Below, one piece after another: positions 5,825-11,533 of a stretch of 11,533 nt of DNA. Below the pieces are notes generated by a model. That model saw only the letters and a list, made by a program, of their open reading frames with translations. It had not been told where the DNA came from and made no database searches. The DNA is taken from NCBI GenBank assembly GCA_947624455.1, contig CANQKL010000040.1:1-11533 (forward strand), in the 5' to 3' direction. Within the stretch, counting starts at the first letter, position 1. The number at the start of each line of letters is the position of its first letter. This DNA is from an uncultured Clostridia bacterium (lineage in GTDB: Bacteria > Bacillota > Clostridia > UMGS1883). Made by a program: the position numbers and the translations under genes.

Positions 5825-5850
5825 AGTTTTGTAAAATTTTTTTGTAAAAC
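5825..5850. repeat. AT-rich 26-bp direct repeat, copy 2 (UP-element-like)
   Basis: Second copy, ending three bases before the tRNA -35. The segment AAAATTTTTTTGTAAAAC fits the bacterial UP-element consensus (A-tract, T-tract, three bases, A-tract) at the right distance upstream of the -35, so it probably boosts tRNA transcription through the polymerase alpha subunit. Confidence 0.75.
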
Positions 5851-5853
5851 CTC

Positions 5854-5882
5854 TTGATTTATGGAGAGGGCTGTGTTATAAT
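5854..5882 (+). promoter_or_regulatory. Sigma-A promoter of tRNA-Leu
   Basis: TTGATT at 5854-5859, 17-base spacer, TATAAT at 5877-5882; the mature tRNA starts 13 bases further on. A UP-like AT block precedes it. Confidence 0.87.
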
Positions 5883-5895
5883 TATCAAGTAATAT

Positions 5896-5982
5896 GCCGA
5901 TGTGATGGAATTGGTAGACGTAGTGGACTCAAAATCCACCGGTAGCGATACCATGCCGGTTCGAGTCCGGCCATCGGCACCA
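5896..5982 (+). tRNA. tRNA-Leu (anticodon CAA)
   Basis: 87-base class II tRNA with encoded CCA. The acceptor GCCGATG (5896-5902) pairs with CATCGGC (5972-5978), followed by discriminator A and CCA. The anticodon loop CTCAAAA has the anticodon CAA at 5930-5932, reading UUG. A long variable arm (GGTAGCGATACC) and the T arm GCCGGTTCGAGTCCGGC are present. It has its own promoter and terminator. No second copy of its 3' end is seen in the window, so there is no sign of an integrated element here. Confidence 0.97.
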
Positions 5983-5984
5983 CG

Positions 5985-6022
5985 TCGGAGCAAGCGCGGT
6001 ACCGCTTGTTCCGATTTTATTT
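5985..6022 (+). terminator. Intrinsic terminator of tRNA-Leu
   Basis: 12-bp stem 5985-5996/6003-6014 (one G-T), loop of six, then TTTTATTT. The arms match the element C hairpin at 3863-3892 with one change. Confidence 0.82.
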
Positions 6023-6098
6023 AGAAGATAACTGCAGCGACGCCGCGAACCTTGATATTTGGCGGCGGCAGCCCAAAATTGTATTAGGATGTGTCTTT

Positions 6099-7139
6099 AT
6101 GATCGACAAAAAACGCGACGGCGCTCTGGACGCTTTTAGGGGCCTGGCCATGCTGGCCGTCCTGATGATACACGTTACCGCCGACTATGCCTACGCCGCT
6201 CAGACCAGTCCGGTCTTTGCGGTCATGAACGTGGTCAATAAGCTGTTCTATTGGGCGGTGCCAGCCTTCGTGACGCTGACGGTGTATTTGGCCCTTCGCG
6301 GAGGACGAAAGCTGGGCCTTAGATATGTGCTTCGCCACAGCGGCCCCGTGCTGGGCCTTTATATCCTTTGGAGCGGCGTATATCTGGCCTTTCAACGCAT
6401 AGCCTACGGTCAGCCGCTGCCCGGACTCAAGGAGCTCATACTGGACATAATCCTTCAGGGCAAGGCCTGCTACCATTTGTACTATGTGGTCATGCTCATC
6501 CAGCTCTACGTGGTCATCGCCCTGCTGAGCAGGCTCCCGCTCAAAAAGCTGCGCCCCGCGCCGTGGATGCCCTGGGCGGCTATCCTACTCCAGCTTCTGA
6601 CGCTGGCTGGCTTCGTAAAGCTGATAATACAGCGGTTCTGGTTCTACAACACCGCCATCTTTCCCGTGTTCTATATCCTGCCCATAACGCTGGGACTGAT
6701 GCTGGCCGCCGACAGCGAGCGGACAAAGGCTTACTTCCGCCGTTGGAGTCCGGCGTTAGGTATCTGCATGGGCTTTGCGCTGGCCTGCTCCGCCTGGTTC
6801 TCCGCCTGCGGCGGCGCGGCCTTTCAGGGCGGAGTTTTTTCCGGCCCACTGTTCAACACCGGCACGGGAGCCCTCTTGAACCTGGGCGCTATACCCCTGG
6901 CCTTCATCCTGGCTGAGAAGCTAAAGGATATCAGGCCGCTTACGGCCCTGGGCCGCCGTTCCCTGACGGTTTACTTCGCTCATCCCCTCGTCCTCTATCT
7001 CATGGATGCGGCCTTCGACTTTCGATCCGGCGGGCCGTCGCTCCTGCTCGCGGGCATAGCCGTCAAGGCCGCGGCGATCGTGGCGCTGGCTCTTTGCTAC
7101 GCCTGTCTGGCGGAAAAAGTAAAAAGTAAAAAATCATAA
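6099..7139 (+). CDS. Acyltransferase 3 family membrane protein
   Basis: Predicted integral membrane O-acyltransferase of 346 residues (acyltransferase-3 / OafA-like family), which typically moves acetyl or other acyl groups onto cell-surface sugars. The N-terminal signature LDAFRGLAMLAVLMIHV (10-26) carries the conserved Arg14 and the family's key His25. About ten hydrophobic segments follow, with a late GRRSLTVYFAHPLVLYL block, also typical of the family. Start: ATG 6099 follows AGGAT (6086-6090) by eight bases; an upstream in-frame ATG at 6006 lies inside the tRNA terminator and is unlikely. A weak TTGATA at 6052 with no clear -10 is the only promoter hint. The next gene starts 69 bases downstream without a clear terminator between, so both may share a transcript. 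The acceptor is unknown. Confidence 0.85.
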   Translation: MIDKKRDGALDAFRGLAMLAVLMIHVTADYAYAAQTSPVFAVMNVVNKLFYWAVPAFVTLTVYLALRGGRKLGLRYVLRHSGPVLGLYILWSGVYLAFQRIAYGQPLPGLKELILDIILQGKACYHLYYVVMLIQLYVVIALLSRLPLKKLRPAPWMPWAAILLQLLTLAGFVKLIIQRFWFYNTAIFPVFYILPITLGLMLAADSERTKAYFRRWSPALGICMGFALACSAWFSACGGAAFQGGVFSGPLFNTGTGALLNLGAIPLAFILAEKLKDIRPLTALGRRSLTVYFAHPLVLYLMDAAFDFRSGGPSLLLAGIAVKAAAIVALALCYACLAEKVKSKKS

Positions 7140-7208
7140 TTTGTTAAAAATTTTGCGACAATGCTGAAACATAGATGGAGTAAATTAAAGTTGAAGGATG
7201 TGATGAAT

Positions 7209-9440
7209 ATGAATAAGAAAAAGCTGCTGTCCCTGACCTCGGCCGCCGCTGTGGCCGCCGCGGCCATATTTATGCCGGGCTGCGCTCTGGGCAGGGACGT
7301 GAACGTTACCCTCAACGGCACTCCGCTGGAGCTTTCCCAGCCGCCGATAGTGAAGGACGGCGTTACCCTTGTGCCTATTAGAGCCGTCTTTGAAGCTCTT
7401 GGAATGGACGTTTCCTGGAACGGAGGCGACAACTCTGTCACCGCCGTAAAAAACGGCAAGAGCGTCTTTGTGACCGTCGGCTCCTCCGCCGCCCGGATAA
7501 ACGGTCAGGCCGTCGAGCTTGATCAGGCTCCTGTCATAGAGAACGGCGTCACCTTTGTGCCGCTGAGGGTGATAGGGGAGGCCATGGGCGTTGACGTGGC
7601 CTGGGATCAGGAGAATTACACGGTCGTTATGACAAAAGACGACAGTCCCGCCGACGACTCCTGGAAGGAGATCACCGGCAGCATCGACCTGACCTCCATG
7701 ACCGTTGACGGCCCCGGCCTCGCGGTCGATGGCAAGACTGTGATGGTGACCGGTGGCGGGGATTTTACCGTGACCGGGGAAAACGGCGACGCCATGATCC
7801 GTGTCAACGCCGACAGCCGGGTAAAGCTGCGCCTTAAGGGCGTTAAGCTCACCAACGCCGACGGCCCGGCGATCTTTTTTGAGAACTGCGACAAGGGCTT
7901 TATAACCGTTTCAAAGGGTACGGAGAACTATCTGTCCGACGGCGCGACTTACAGCGTGGACGCCAAGGGCGCGATTTTCAGCAACGACGACCTGGAAATT
8001 CAGGGCGCGGGCAAGCTGACCGTGGTTTCAAATTATAACCACGCCATTGCCTGCGACGACAAGCTGACTGTGGAGGAAGGCGTTCTGGAGCTGACCGCCG
8101 TGGGCGACGGACTTCACGCCAATGACGGAATCGAAATTTCCGGCGGAGATGTGACCATAACCGCCACTGGTGATGGCATCCAGTCAGAGGACTATGTGGA
8201 CATAACCGGCGGAGCGGTCAATATCACCACTAACGGCGAGGTGGAGGAAGGCTCCGGCTGGGGCGGCTTCGGCGGCATGAATGGCATGGAAGGCGGCTTT
8301 GGCCGCCGGGGCCGTCAGGACCGCAACCCCATGGATCAGGGCGACCAGCCCGTGGAGGGGCAGCAGCCCCCTCAGCAGCTTGGCGGCCAGCCCATGGAGG
8401 GCCAGCAGCCCCCTCAGCAGCTTGGCGGCCAGCCTATGGAGGGCCAGCAGCCCCCTCAGCAGTTTGGCGGTCAGCCCATGGAAGGGCAGCAGCCCCCTCA
8501 GCGTCCCGACGAATGGGAGCCGGAAGCGGAGAGCGACAGCTCCCTGCCCTCCACCAAGGGCATAAAGGCGGAGAGCAATCTGCTGATACGGGGCGGAAAC
8601 ATTACGGTAAATTCCGCTGACCACTGCCTTCACAGCGCGGACATCATATATATAAACGGCGGCGTTCTTGACCTGACCTCTCAGAAGGGCAAGGGCATAA
8701 GCGCCCATCAGGGCTTGAGCGTTGACGGCGGAACAATAAACGTCCTCAAGTCCACCGAAGGAATCGAGAGCAAGGGCAGCTTTGCTATAAACGGCGGCGC
8801 GATCAGGGTCAACGCCAGCGACGACGGCCTTAACGCCGGAGGCACCAACGGCCGGGATATGGGAGCGGGCAGCCACGCCCTTTACCTCAACGGCGGCAGC
8901 ATATATGTTGACGCCTCCGGCGACGGACTTGACGCTAACGGTATCCTTTATATTCTGGGCGGCACAGCTATTGTCAACGGCCCCACCAACAGCGGAAACG
9001 GCGCTCTTGACAGCGGCGGCAGCGTGGTGGCCCAAGGCAGCGTCCTTATCGCCTCGGGCAGCAGCGGCATGGCGGAATATCCCCGAGGCGACCAATGCAC
9101 TCAGCCGACTCTGGTCTATAACCTTCCCCAGGCTCAGGCGGCGGGCGAGCTGATCCGCGTTGAGGATTCCCAGGGCGGCGAGGTTTTGACCTACCGTTCC
9201 TCCAAGCCCTATCAGAATATAGTGTTCTCCTCCGGTCTGCTCAAGCTGGGCGAGGAATACCGGATATACCTTGGCGGCAGCTACAGCGGCGGCATTGACG
9301 CCGACGGCTGGCTCCAGGGCGGCAGCTACAGCGGCGGAGAGCTGGCCGAGACTGTCACTCTCAGCGATATGACCACGACGGTGGGCAGCGGCGGTTTTGG
9401 AGGCTTTGGTCGCGGAGGCTTTGGCGGCGGAAGATGGTAA
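7209..9440 (+). CDS. Secreted/lipoprotein-like beta-helix protein with copper-amine-oxidase-N domain and DUF4353-type carbohydrate-binding region
   Basis: Large exported protein, 743 residues from ATG 7209, which sits ten bases after AAGGA; ATG 7203 is also possible. Residues 1-25 are a signal peptide ending in FMPGC, an atypical lipobox (Pro before Gly), so Cys25 may be lipidated. Residues 31-142 are a copper-amine-oxidase N-terminal-type domain, with two VTLVPIRAVFEALGMDVSW-like half repeats. Residues about 156-340 and 448-640 resemble the DUF4353 (Cthe_2159-like) beta-helix, with repeated GDGL.A..GI.I.GG.V.I.A units; relatives bind polygalacturonate and Ca2+. Residues 350-445 are a disordered insert with Gly-rich and 14-residue QPMEGQQPPQQLGG repeats. 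The C-terminus (about 725-743) is Gly-Phe rich. Likely role: surface adhesion or polysaccharide binding. No catalytic residues are recognised. Confidence 0.82.
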   Translation: MNKKKLLSLTSAAAVAAAAIFMPGCALGRDVNVTLNGTPLELSQPPIVKDGVTLVPIRAVFEALGMDVSWNGGDNSVTAVKNGKSVFVTVGSSAARINGQAVELDQAPVIENGVTFVPLRVIGEAMGVDVAWDQENYTVVMTKDDSPADDSWKEITGSIDLTSMTVDGPGLAVDGKTVMVTGGGDFTVTGENGDAMIRVNADSRVKLRLKGVKLTNADGPAIFFENCDKGFITVSKGTENYLSDGATYSVDAKGAIFSNDDLEIQGAGKLTVVSNYNHAIACDDKLTVEEGVLELTAVGDGLHANDGIEISGGDVTITATGDGIQSEDYVDITGGAVNITTNGEVEEGSGWGGFGGMNGMEGGFGRRGRQDRNPMDQGDQPVEGQQPPQQLGGQPMEGQQPPQQLGGQPMEGQQPPQQFGGQPMEGQQPPQRPDEWEPEAESDSSLPSTKGIKAESNLLIRGGNITVNSADHCLHSADIIYINGGVLDLTSQKGKGISAHQGLSVDGGTINVLKSTEGIESKGSFAINGGAIRVNASDDGLNAGGTNGRDMGAGSHALYLNGGSIYVDASGDGLDANGILYILGGTAIVNGPTNSGNGALDSGGSVVAQGSVLIASGSSGMAEYPRGDQCTQPTLVYNLPQAQAAGELIRVEDSQGGEVLTYRSSKPYQNIVFSSGLLKLGEEYRIYLGGSYSGGIDADGWLQGGSYSGGELAETVTLSDMTTTVGSGGFGGFGRGGFGGGRW
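8346..8501 (+). repeat. 42-bp in-frame tandem repeat (3.7 copies)
   Basis: Units start at 8346, 8388, 8430 and 8472; the last is partial. Each encodes the 14 residues QPMEGQQPPQQLGG, with QPVEG in unit 1 and QQFGG in unit 3. The high identity between units suggests recent slippage or recombination, and copy number may vary between strains. Confidence 0.95.
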
Positions 9441-9452
9441 AGTAAAGCTTTA

Positions 9453-9489
9453 AATCAAAAAGGAGACCCGGCGGGTCTCCTTTTTGATT
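9453..9489. terminator. Bidirectional intrinsic terminator
   Basis: Perfect 17-bp stem 9453-9469/9473-9489 with loop GGC. The AAAAA/TTTTT ends of the arms give a U-tract in either direction. It lies between two convergent genes and would stop both. Confidence 0.93.
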
Positions 9490-9508
9490 GCTACTTTAAT
9501 ACGGAACC

Positions 9509-11095
9509 TCAATCCTTCGGAACGTCCATTACCTTTTCATATATGGGCATGGTGCTGATGCCGCTGTCGGTCTCATCGGCGGAGTTGATGATCAGCGCGT
9601 CGCCGTCCACCGTCATGCTGTAATCCATTATAGCCGTAAAGAAGGCGGCGGGAACATAAGTCGTGGCGTTTTCATCGCCGGGCATGGCGATGAGTACGGG
9701 AGCCTGGCCCAAAGCCTGGGGCGCCATTTTCGCAAAGGCGTAGCTGTCGTTCTCGATGGAGAAGCTGGCAAAGCCCACTGTCACTGTCTGGCTCTCGCCT
9801 ATCCAGGTCACCTCGTTGCCAAGGGCTTCGGCGACCTCGCGGACGGGCAGCATCTGCACGCCGTTGACGGTCACGGGAATATAGTCAAGGACCTTGCTGG
9901 CGGTGACGATCCTCTTCACGCCGGACAGGTTGGGTACAAGATCGGCGGGAATGGAGGGCGTGAGCTGAGCGGCGGGCTGGTTGGCCAGAACTACCACGGC
10001 GATAGGCGTGGTCTGGGCGGGTATGCTCATTGTGGCGAAATTGTAAAGCACAATGGCTCTGCCGCCGGTAAAGCTGTCGGCCCCGTAAATTTTGGTCTCG
10101 TCGCCGATATTGAGCTGAAGGGAGGCGGCGGCGTCAAGAAGCTCACCGTCAAAGCTGCCCTCAAGAACGCTCACATCGCTGCCGTCGTCGATGACAATGA
10201 CCTCGGCGTTATAGTGGACGGGCAGCTGGAGGGTCATGGGTTCGTCGGCGTTCACATAGTAGATTATGCGGTCGCCGGCCTTGATGTCGTCAAAGGTCTT
10301 TTTCTCGCCCCGCTTGTTGAGAATGAGGGTGTTTTCGTTTTTGTAGATGTGGATTTCCACATGGGTCTCGTCAAAGTTATTGGCGATAGTCTCGCCGTTC
10401 TCGCCGACTTCAAAGGAACCGGTGATATAAGCAGGTGCGGCGGCTTCGGTCTGGGCTATCTGGGGGCCGTGACCCAGGAAGGGAAGCTCGATCTCGTTGT
10501 CCTCGTCCACCAGCTTGACAATGGCGATGGGGTTGGCCTGGGCGGGTATGCTCCGTGTGGTGAAATCGTAAAGCACAAGGGCCTTGCCGCTGATGAAAGC
10601 GGCCTCACGGGTGCGGCTAAAGTAGGGGGTGTCCAGGTCATAGTTGATGACGAGATCGCCGTCGTCGCTGAGACCCTCCTCGTCAAAGACCGCTATCTTC
10701 TGGCTCACATCGTCCCTTGTAGACACCACGATAACGCTGGGGCTGTGGTGGACGGGGAGCTGAAGGGTCATTGGAGCGTTGCCGTCAACGTAATAGGTTA
10801 TCTTGTCGCCGGTCTTGATGTCGTCATAGGTCAAGGCCTGGCCCATGTCGTTGAGGATGAAGGCTCCGTCGGGCTTGTAGAGGTGGAGGGAGCCGTCCTC
10901 GTTCACGATAGTCTCGCCGTTCTGGCCCACCGTCATGGAGCCTACAAGATAACCGTGGTCAACGGCGGAGGACTGGTTTTGGGCGGGCGTCGCGATGGGG
11001 GGATGCCCGTCGGCTCTCACGGCCGTTGCCGTGCCTATGGCCATGGTGGCGGCCGCTGTTATGACCGCCAGAATCTTTTTGGTTCTCTTTTTCAT
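9509..11095 (-). CDS. Exported protein with duplicated domain and C-terminal copper-amine-oxidase-N-type domain
   Basis: 528 residues. Residues 1-29 are a clear signal peptide (KKRTKK, hydrophobic core, AVRA|DG). Two homologous units follow: 49-197 and 223-371. Shared landmarks in each are GS..VG.NGETI, LHLYK/IHIYK, DDIK.GD.I.YYV, PMTLQLPVH, ALVLYDF/AIVLYNF and SIPAQ..PIA. Residues about 405-508 form one copper-amine-oxidase N-terminal-type domain (VNGVQMLPVREVAEALGNEVTW; then TTYVPAAFF), as also found in the neighbouring convergent gene. I do not recognise the duplicated unit. Such domains are common in Clostridia surface proteins and usually do not mean amine-oxidase activity. ATG 11095 follows AAAGGAAA by about six bases. 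Two promoter candidates lie upstream, one of ECF type, so it may belong to an envelope-stress or surface regulon. Confidence 0.82.
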   Translation of the reverse strand: MKKRTKKILAVITAAATMAIGTATAVRADGHPPIATPAQNQSSAVDHGYLVGSMTVGQNGETIVNEDGSLHLYKPDGAFILNDMGQALTYDDIKTGDKITYYVDGNAPMTLQLPVHHSPSVIVVSTRDDVSQKIAVFDEEGLSDDGDLVINYDLDTPYFSRTREAAFISGKALVLYDFTTRSIPAQANPIAIVKLVDEDNEIELPFLGHGPQIAQTEAAAPAYITGSFEVGENGETIANNFDETHVEIHIYKNENTLILNKRGEKKTFDDIKAGDRIIYYVNADEPMTLQLPVHYNAEVIVIDDGSDVSVLEGSFDGELLDAAASLQLNIGDETKIYGADSFTGGRAIVLYNFATMSIPAQTTPIAVVVLANQPAAQLTPSIPADLVPNLSGVKRIVTASKVLDYIPVTVNGVQMLPVREVAEALGNEVTWIGESQTVTVGFASFSIENDSYAFAKMAPQALGQAPVLIAMPGDENATTYVPAAFFTAIMDYSMTVDGDALIINSADETDSGISTMPIYEKVMDVPKD

Positions 11096-11141
11096 GGTGA
11101 TTTCCTTTCCGCAATTACTTGCTAAAAATTATGTAGTTTAT

Positions 11142-11184
11142 GGCGGGGGGACTCGGGCTCCGGAGACCTCGAAATCCCCCTGCC
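11142..11184 (-). promoter_or_regulatory. Hairpin in the 5' leader of the minus-strand secreted protein
   Basis: G/C-rich inverted repeat 11142-11151/11175-11184 with ten paired positions, one of which is an A-C mismatch in the minus-strand RNA. It lies between the ECF-like promoter and the ribosome site. It has no T-tract, so it is not a terminator. I could not match it to a known riboswitch; a role in mRNA stability or regulation is possible. Confidence 0.4.
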
Positions 11185-11201
11185 GTTTTGCGTTACGTCT
11201 A

Positions 11202-11229
11202 TTAGACGAAAAAATTTCAAAAAAGTTCC
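11202..11229 (-). promoter_or_regulatory. Candidate ECF-sigma promoter of the minus-strand secreted protein
   Basis: On the minus strand GGAAC (11229-11225), exactly 16 bases, then CGTCTAA (11208-11202). This is the classic layout of extracytoplasmic-function sigma promoters (AAC-type -35, CGTC -10, AT-rich spacer). It would give a leader of about 100 bases. CGTCT/AGACG also forms a small palindrome at the -10. Confidence 0.65.
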
Positions 11230-11281
11230 CTTTTTTTAAAAAATTTTTGAAAAAATTTTTTCTTCCTTTATTATATTTTAT

Positions 11282-11310
11282 ATTATATAATATTTTTTAC
11301 AGAAAATCAA
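11282..11310 (-). promoter_or_regulatory. Candidate sigma-A promoter of the minus-strand secreted protein
   Basis: On the minus strand TTGATT (11310-11305), 17-base spacer, TATAAT (11287-11282). The region is very AT-rich, so chance matches are likely; it may act together with the nearer ECF-type site. Confidence 0.5.
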
Positions 11311-11343
11311 GAGTAAATGGTTTTTTTGCAAAAACTTTAAATA

Positions 11344-11372
11344 TTGACAATTTGTCCGAACCATAGTATAAT
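11344..11372 (+). promoter_or_regulatory. Sigma-A promoter of the right-edge gene
   Basis: TTGACA at 11344-11349, 17-base spacer, TATAAT at 11367-11372: a full consensus match, 30 bases before the start codon. Confidence 0.92.
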
Positions 11373-11402
11373 AATACATATTTATGGAAGGATGTAGGAA
11401 CA

Positions 11403-11533
11403 ATGAACAAATTTTTTCGTCGATTTGCGGCCCTGGCGCTGGCCCTTGTACTGAACGCCGGGTCGGCGGATGCCTTTGCCGCCAAATACAGCGCGCGTGA
11501 AGCGTATTTGCATTTTGCCCGTACCAAGGGCGA
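11403..11533 (+). CDS. N-terminus of an exported protein (cut by window edge)
   Basis: Only the first 43 codons are present. MNKFFRRFAALALALVLN begins a typical Sec signal peptide, with a likely cleavage site after ADAFA (about residue 26). The mature part starts AKYSAREAYLHFARTKG and is too short to assign. ATG 11403 follows GGAAGGA (11386-11392) by ten bases, with a second AGGAA closer; the promoter at 11344-11372 drives it. It is divergent from the minus-strand secreted protein, so the two may share control. Confidence 0.8.
   Translation, partial: MNKFFRRFAALALALVLNAGSADAFAAKYSAREAYLHFARTKG

Noticed and set aside
5896..7139. Integrated element at the tRNA-Leu 3' end
   Set aside because: No integrase and no duplicated tRNA 3' segment in the window; the downstream gene is an ordinary acyltransferase.
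7140..7208. Separate promoter for the beta-helix gene
   Set aside because: TTGCGA at 7153 and AT-rich blocks exist, but no -10 at a proper distance; read-through from the acyltransferase gene is as likely.
8346..8501. CRISPR-like array
   Set aside because: The 42-bp units are contiguous, without spacers, and in frame with a coding sequence; they are a protein tandem repeat.
8184..9095. Long open frame (303 codons) on the minus strand inside the beta-helix gene
   Set aside because: It is antisense to a clear secreted protein with repeats and an SD; its Ala/Val/Gly-rich low-complexity composition is typical of an antisense shadow of GC-rich code.
10214..11125. Long open frame (303 codons) on the plus strand opposite the minus-strand secreted protein
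   Set aside because: Antisense shadow: the minus frame has a signal peptide, duplicated domain and SD, while this frame has no recognisable motif.

Overview
The window looks like a chromosomal segment of a Gram-positive, low-to-mid G+C anaerobe of the class Clostridia. The evidence is indirect: Firmicutes-type Shine-Dalgarno sequences, near-consensus sigma-A promoters with 17-base spacers, a tetrahydrofolate (THF) riboswitch on a folT-folC pair, a yybP-ykoY manganese riboswitch, a CarD-family regulator, and secreted proteins with copper-amine-oxidase N-terminal-type domains. No phage, plasmid, CRISPR or toxin-antitoxin genes are visible. The species cannot be named from the sequence.

Layout. 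Bases 1-174 are a non-coding repeat (element A). At 200-922 a sigma-A promoter, a THF riboswitch and an SD-masking hairpin precede folT (folate ECF transporter S component), followed 13 bases later by folC (folylpolyglutamate synthase). Bases 2180-2441 are repeat element B, which also carries the folC terminator. At 2492-3785 two genes each have their own promoter: a compact formate/nitrite-transporter-family membrane protein and a CarD-like RNA-polymerase-binding regulator. Bases 3786-4452 are repeat element C, again with a terminator. On the minus strand (5763 down to 4456) a CaCA-family cation exchanger is driven by a sigma-A promoter through a yybP-ykoY riboswitch with an overlapping terminator. 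A divergent promoter makes tRNA-Leu(CAA) (5896-5982). Next come a membrane acyltransferase (6099-7139) and a large secreted beta-helix-type protein (7209-9440). That gene converges, over a bidirectional terminator, with a second secreted protein (11095-9509, minus). A third signal-peptide protein starts at 11403 and runs off the edge.

How the parts work together. folT-folC is a classic folate-salvage pair: FolT imports folate and FolC polyglutamylates it for retention, with THF feedback on the leader RNA. The exchanger under a Mn2+-sensing leader is probably a Mn2+ (or Mn2+/Ca2+) efflux system. The right third is devoted to the cell envelope (acyltransferase plus three exported proteins, two with copper-amine-oxidase-N-type domains).

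Most unusual structure: a family of modular, hairpin-rich repeats (A, B, C). Their end motif GGGGCTGTAAAAAAAT begins 0-3 bases after the stop codon of three different genes (folC, carD, the exchanger), in the sense direction each time. Two family hairpins serve as intrinsic terminators of folC and carD, and a related hairpin terminates the tRNA gene. Other points of interest are a good ECF-sigma promoter candidate upstream of the minus-strand secreted protein, and a duplicated 26-base AT-rich block, 60 bases apart, between two divergent promoters.
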